Assembly (NCBI GenBank): GCA_023229645.1
Contig: JALNYU010000010.1
Location: 1 to 64,000, forward strand
Direction: 5' to 3'
Source: Nevskia sp.
GTDB lineage: Bacteria; Pseudomonadota; Gammaproteobacteria; Nevskiales; Nevskiaceae
Length of the DNA: 64,000 nt
Shown one piece after another: positions 60,349-64,000 of this stretch (its first letter is position 1; each line of letters starts with the position of its first letter). Under the pieces are notes generated by a model. The model searched no databases. It was not told where the DNA came from and saw nothing but the letters and a program-made list of their open reading frames with translations. A program made the translations under genes and the position numbers.

Positions 60349-61624
60349 ACCTGAATTGCCAGACGACCGCGAACTCGAAGATTTCCTCGCCGGCCGCAGC
60401 GCGGTGTCCCGCGCCTATCGCGCCGATGCCGAGCAGCAAGCCGCCCCTGCAGCGCTGGATGCGCCGGTGCTCGCGCGGGCCGCGGCGCCGGTCGCGCAAG
60501 CCCGGCGCTTGCAGCGTTGGCGGTTGCCGATGACGCTGGCGGCGTCGGTTGTCGTCGCCGTTGGCGTGCTGCGATTGGCAGTAAACGAACCGGCGGTACG
60601 CGCGCCGAGCATCGCTGATGCGGCGATTCCCGCGCATCCCGAACGCGCGCTCGGTGACCTCGCCGCAACGCCCGAGCCGGCGAGCGTGGAGGCAAAGGCG
60701 GCGCCGGCCGCGCCAGCGCTGGCGGAAGTTGCTGCGGACGCGCCGGCGGCGCCAGCACCGCCGCCGCCGGAAAGCCCATTTGCGGCGCGTGCAGGCGAAA
60801 GCCGCGTCGCGCCGGAAGCCTTACTGGACCGAAAACGCAGCGCGACGGCAGCCGCCGCCGAAACGCGCGCAAATGTAGCGATCGCAGCCGCGCCCGCACC
60901 CGAGCCGAGTGTCGCCGCGCCAACAACGCTGGCAAAGGCGACCGACGGCTTCAGCGCCGCAAACAGCCCGGCGCCCGCGCCGAAATTGCGTTCGGTGTTT
61001 GAGAAATCGACCGAGCAATCGGCGCCGCCAGCGTCGGTGCAATTACAGGGAAACACCGCCGATGCGGCGAAGTCAGCGCCGGCGCCGAGCCTGGCCAGCG
61101 CGCGCGGCGCCATCGTCAGCACTGCGGCCGCGGTGGCAGCTGCGCCAGCGGTGATACCTGCGCCGAACGCCACCGGCCGCTATGGCCCGTTCGTTTTGGG
61201 CGAGGCGACGTTGACTGCTGTGGCCGAGCACTATCAATCTGAAGTCGGCATCGCGCCCACAGTCGGATTGAGTGCTGGCGCCGATGGCCGCACGCGCTAT
61301 CGGGTGCTCGAATATGCGGACCGCGTGGATCCGCGCGGCCCGGCTTGGTTTTATTTTGATGCCGAACGCAAAGTGCTGGCCTCGGTCGCGGTGAGTTTGC
61401 GTCCAGCGCTGGCAATTTCGATGGTCGAAGCGCAGGAAATGCTCGCGGCGCCGATGCAGATCCAAGCCGACGCGCCAGCCGCCTGCAACGCTCCGGATCG
61501 TCCCGTCGCAAATATTACGGTTCATTACCCGCAGTACCGGGTTTATTCGCAGCGCGGCGTTTATTTGCTGCTGACCGCACCCGATGTCGTGTCCGAGATT
61601 GGTTACTTCGCACCTTGCGGCTAG
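60341..61624 (+). CDS. Membrane protein of anti-sigma-factor layout
   Basis: 427 residues from the ATG at 60341, which overlaps the end of the sigma gene. A short cytoplasmic N-terminus (MSEPELPDDRELEDFLAGRS) is followed by one membrane helix (about residues 62-82, WRLPMTLAASVVVAVGVLRL), then a long Ala/Pro-rich linker (about 90-270) and a C-terminal globular domain starting near ATGRYGPFVLGEATL. Overlap with the sigma gene and this topology suggest that it holds the sigma factor at the membrane. No known anti-sigma domain is clear. Confidence 0.6.
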   Translation: MSEPELPDDRELEDFLAGRSAVSRAYRADAEQQAAPAALDAPVLARAAAPVAQARRLQRWRLPMTLAASVVVAVGVLRLAVNEPAVRAPSIADAAIPAHPERALGDLAATPEPASVEAKAAPAAPALAEVAADAPAAPAPPPPESPFAARAGESRVAPEALLDRKRSATAAAAETRANVAIAAAPAPEPSVAAPTTLAKATDGFSAANSPAPAPKLRSVFEKSTEQSAPPASVQLQGNTADAAKSAPAPSLASARGAIVSTAAAVAAAPAVIPAPNATGRYGPFVLGEATLTAVAEHYQSEVGIAPTVGLSAGADGRTRYRVLEYADRVDPRGPAWFYFDAERKVLASVAVSLRPALAISMVEAQEMLAAPMQIQADAPAACNAPDRPVANITVHYPQYRVYSQRGVYLLLTAPDVVSEIGYFAPCG

Positions 61625-61644
61625 TGCCTGTTATTGAGTAGCGG
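61624..61644 (-). repeat. Possible fragment of the paired inverted-repeat family (locus D)
   Basis: On the minus strand, CTCAATAACAGGC matches the right edge of locus C (GACTCAATAACAGGC). It lies between two converging genes, like locus C. Only about 13-15 bases match, so this is tentative. Confidence 0.35.
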
Positions 61645-61646
61645 CC

Positions 61647-62159
61647 CTAGTACTTAACCGTAATCGGAACCGGATTATCGCCAAGCCGCGCGCTGAAGTG
61701 GACATCGCTGTAACTGGGTAAGCCGGCCAGCGTTTTCGGGTTATTGGAAAAACCATAGCCTTCTGCGGGTAGACCGAAGAAATTGCGGTTGAATTTATGA
61801 TTATCGTCTTCGTCGTGATAAATCGAGATCGCATAATCGCCGACAGCGGGAACGACCGAGCACGCTTCGGTAATCGGCAGCGCGGCCGGCACGCGCAGCC
61901 GCGCGAGCTTGGCGCCTTTTGCGAGAAAACGGCTGGCATCGCCTGGGTATAGCGTGATCGTGACGTTGCCGTGGTTGGAGTGCAGGCCGCTGACGCGAAC
62001 CTGCAGCCGCACCTGATTCGGTGATGCGTCGCAGGCTGGCGCGTCCTGCGCGTCCTGCGCGGCTGCGCTATGGCTGGCGATCGCCAACGCTGTGGCGAAC
62101 ACCGTCGCCCTTACACGGGGTTCGCACCGGAGCCCGCTTCGCTGTAATCTGCGCATCAC
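61647..62159 (-). CDS. DUF2141 domain-containing exported protein
   Basis: A 170-residue protein with a signal peptide (cleavage near SAAAQ). The DUF2141 pattern is clear: LQVRVSGLHSNHGNVTITLY, YAISIYHDEDDNHKFNRNFFG and LPAEGYGFSNNP. The family is small secreted beta-sandwich proteins of unknown function. An Asp-rich loop (YHDEDDNHKF) could bind a divalent metal. It diverges from lptF with only 15 bases between the starts. Confidence 0.88.
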   Translation of the reverse strand: MMRRLQRSGLRCEPRVRATVFATALAIASHSAAAQDAQDAPACDASPNQVRLQVRVSGLHSNHGNVTITLYPGDASRFLAKGAKLARLRVPAALPITEACSVVPAVGDYAISIYHDEDDNHKFNRNFFGLPAEGYGFSNNPKTLAGLPSYSDVHFSARLGDNPVPITVKY

Positions 62160-62174
62160 TTTTTATCATCCCGT

Positions 62175-63434
62175 ATGGCCAAGTCCAACGAATCCCCGAA
62201 CCCGGTCGCCCACGTGTGGCGTTGGCCGCAAACGCTAGACCGCTATCTGCTGCGCCAGCTACTGCCGGCGCTGTCGATGTCGCTCGGAACCGTGTTGGTG
62301 GCGCTGCTGCTGGAGCGGTTGCTGCGCCTGTTCGATATTTTGGCGCAGAACAACCAGGCATTACCTGCGGTGGTGCAGTTGGTGCTGGACTTGGTGCCGC
62401 ATTATCTCGGATTAGCCTTGCCAGCGGCGTTTTTTGTCGCGCTGTTTATCGTCATCGCGCGGCTTGGTGACGATAACGAGCTCGACGCCTACCTCGCGGG
62501 CGGCCGTTCGATCGCGCGGCTGACGCTGCCGTTTATTTTCGTTGCGGTGGCATTATCGGTGCTCAGCGCTGGTTTATTCGGCTACGTGCAGCCCTACGCC
62601 CGCTACGAATTCCGCGCCGTGATGTACTCGGCGCTGAACGCCGGCTGGGACGCCCGCTTGCAAGCCGGTACGTTTGCCAACGCCGGCCGCGGTTACACAA
62701 TGACCTCAGACGCCGTTGACGCCACTGGCCGGCAATTACAGCGCGTGTTTATCCGCCGCGTTGTCGGAGGGCACGAAGAATTGACCACCGGCAACAGCGG
62801 CACGCTGACGCCGACTAACGGCGGTAAGCGCTTGTTGCTGCAATTGACCCATGGCCAGCAGCTGCGCGATCAAGCCGATGGCCGCTTCGATGCCGTCGAT
62901 TTCGAGACCTTGAACAGTAACTCGGCGTTCACGCCGGACGCGCCGCCATTCCGCGACCGCGGCGGCAACGAGCGCGAGCTGACTTTTGGCGAGCTTTGGC
63001 AGGGTGGTCTGCCCGGAACACCGATGCCGCTGCCGCCAGCCAAGCTCCAAGGCGAACTGCAGGGGCGGATTGCGCGCACGTTGTCGCTACCGCTGCTGCC
63101 GTTGCTCGCGGTGCCGCTGGGTATGTCGGCGAAGCGCGGCAAACGAACGGCAAGTTTAATCGTCGCTGCGGTGATGCTGCTGCTGTTCCATCACAGCTTG
63201 CAACTCGGCCAGAGCTTGGCGCAGTCCGGAAAAGTACCGGCGGTGCTCGGCGTCTGGACGCCGTGGTTGTTGTTTGCGCTGTTCTGCGTCTGGCTGTTTA
63301 GCCAGAGCTTGGCTCGTCCAGGCGATAACCCGGTAACGCGGATGGTGTTCCGGATTGAAGGCGTGACCAGCCAGATCAGCAGCCTGTTCCGCCGCAAGAC
63401 GCCGGCGCCGGGGCAGGGCGGGGCGAAGCAATGA
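62175..63434 (+). CDS. lptF: LPS export permease LptF
   Basis: The 419-residue YjgP/YjgQ-family protein has three hydrophobic segments near each end and a periplasmic beta-jellyroll domain between. DRYLLRQLLPALSMSLGTV and RLLRLFDILAQN are the typical first-helix stretch. With LptG and the LptB ATPase it extracts LPS from the inner membrane and passes it to LptC/LptA. The first ~16 residues precede the usual family start. It overlaps lptG by 4 bases (ATGA). Confidence 0.93.
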   Translation: MAKSNESPNPVAHVWRWPQTLDRYLLRQLLPALSMSLGTVLVALLLERLLRLFDILAQNNQALPAVVQLVLDLVPHYLGLALPAAFFVALFIVIARLGDDNELDAYLAGGRSIARLTLPFIFVAVALSVLSAGLFGYVQPYARYEFRAVMYSALNAGWDARLQAGTFANAGRGYTMTSDAVDATGRQLQRVFIRRVVGGHEELTTGNSGTLTPTNGGKRLLLQLTHGQQLRDQADGRFDAVDFETLNSNSAFTPDAPPFRDRGGNERELTFGELWQGGLPGTPMPLPPAKLQGELQGRIARTLSLPLLPLLAVPLGMSAKRGKRTASLIVAAVMLLLFHHSLQLGQSLAQSGKVPAVLGVWTPWLLFALFCVWLFSQSLARPGDNPVTRMVFRIEGVTSQISSLFRRKTPAPGQGGAKQ

Positions 63435-64000
63435 TGACCGGCCCGCTCGCAGCCTACCTGCGTGGCCTGCTGGCATGGCGCACGGTGGCGGTGTTGTGCG
63501 CGCTCGGCGGCTTATTGCAGGTATTGGAATTGCTCGATACCGCAACCGACATCATGAGCCGCGGCCAAGGCCTCAGCGGCATTATTCGTTATACGTTGAT
63601 GCGTTCGCCAACGGTGCTGCTGTCCGCGCTGCCGCTATCGGCCTTGCTCGGCGCGGTATTCGCGTTTTCGGCGCTGGCGAAGCAGAACGAAGTGGTGGCG
63701 CTGCGTGCGGCGGGCGTGCCGTTCCGGCGGGTGGTCGTCGTGATCTTGCCAACGGTAATCATCACCGCTTTAAGCTATGCCGCGCTCGCTGAGTTTGTCG
63801 TCCCGCGCAGTCAGCAGGCGCTGACCGCGTGGTGGGCGTCGCTGCCGCCGCCGGCCGACGCCGATCCCGATACGCAACTGCTGTGGTTCCGTACCGAAGG
63901 CGCGGTTGTCGGTGTTGAACACGTGTTCCCTGACGGCCGCCGTCTCGATGGCGTGCATATTTATCAGCGTGACGATGATGGCCAGCTGCGGGGCCGCATC
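63431..64000 (+). CDS. lptG: LPS export permease LptG (C-terminus beyond the window)
   Basis: The open frame starts at the ATG overlapping the lptF stop and runs to the window end (190 codons). Family stretches are LLQVLELLDTATDIMSRGQGLSGIIRYTLMRSPTVL (first helices) and LALRAAGVPFRRV-like VVALRAAGVPFRRVVVVIL. It is the partner of LptF. Full LptG is about 350-360 residues, so roughly half is seen. Confidence 0.92.
   Translation, partial: MMTGPLAAYLRGLLAWRTVAVLCALGGLLQVLELLDTATDIMSRGQGLSGIIRYTLMRSPTVLLSALPLSALLGAVFAFSALAKQNEVVALRAAGVPFRRVVVVILPTVIITALSYAALAEFVVPRSQQALTAWWASLPPPADADPDTQLLWFRTEGAVVGVEHVFPDGRRLDGVHIYQRDDDGQLRGRI

Overview
The window looks like chromosomal DNA of a moderately GC-rich, Gram-negative gammaproteobacterium. 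The evidence is gene order: recA-recX-alaS-lysC-csrA followed by tRNA-Ser(GCT) and tRNA-Arg(ACG), and uvrC-pgsA followed by tRNA-Gly(GCC) and tRNA-Cys(GCA), are both typical of pseudomonad and xanthomonad-like gammaproteobacteria. An outer membrane is implied by TonB/ExbBD, a TonB-dependent receptor and LptF/LptG. I cannot name the family from sequence alone.

Layout. 1-3.5 kb: the edge of an IS630-type element, a small gene it probably truncates, a DUF2199 protein, an HD phosphohydrolase, exonuclease III and a DUF3224 protein. 3.6-7.9 kb: a minus-strand exbD-tonB-receptor-exbB uptake operon. 8.1-18.6 kb: secreted 5'-nucleotidase, a pseudokinase-HDOD signalling protein, a MATE exporter, the glyoxylate shunt pair aceB-aceA and a membrane-anchored SRPBCC/GyrI-like protein. 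18.9-30.2 kb: housekeeping core (uvrC, pgsA, efp, recA, recX, alaS, lysC, csrA) with six tRNAs and a short graveyard of IS3/IS30 remnants. 30.2-31.5 kb: no convincing gene. 31.5-35.6 kb: ettA, a DUF4124 protein, threonine ammonia-lyase, DUF1993.

35.8-48.0 kb is the most interesting part: a locus that reads as de novo bacterial sphingolipid synthesis and modification. A tightly coupled operon encodes an acyl-AMP ligase, a CerR-like reductase, an acyl carrier protein and a serine palmitoyltransferase. It is followed by a glycerophosphotransferase-like protein and a desaturase that closely resembles eukaryotic dihydroceramide delta-4 desaturase (DEGS). On the opposite strand lie a glycosyltransferase, a flippase, a nucleotidyltransferase-like protein and a sphingosine/diacylglycerol-kinase-like protein, with a divergent metallophosphoesterase. 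By homology these could build a ceramide, desaturate its long-chain base and add and export a polar head group. No bacterial ceramide synthase is recognisable in the window.

48.0-58.0 kb is an accessory region: an orphan small protein, an IS5 remnant, a truncated lipoprotein fragment, then a surface-glycan block (beta-helix protein, aminotransferase, Gfo/Idh dehydrogenase, sulfotransferase, glycosyltransferase, PIG-L-like protein, flippase). The block lies between two direct copies of a ~237 bp sequence that includes the start of the VWA lipoprotein gene at 57988. 58.0-64.0 kb holds that VWA lipoprotein, an ECF sigma factor, a membrane protein of anti-sigma layout, a DUF2141 protein, lptF and the start of lptG.

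A family of ~207 bp intergenic repeats, each made of two ~95 bp modules bounded by inverted copies of GTTATTGATCCGGCCAT-like sequence, occurs at 9.9, 18.6 and 54.4 kb, with a possible fragment at 61.6 kb.
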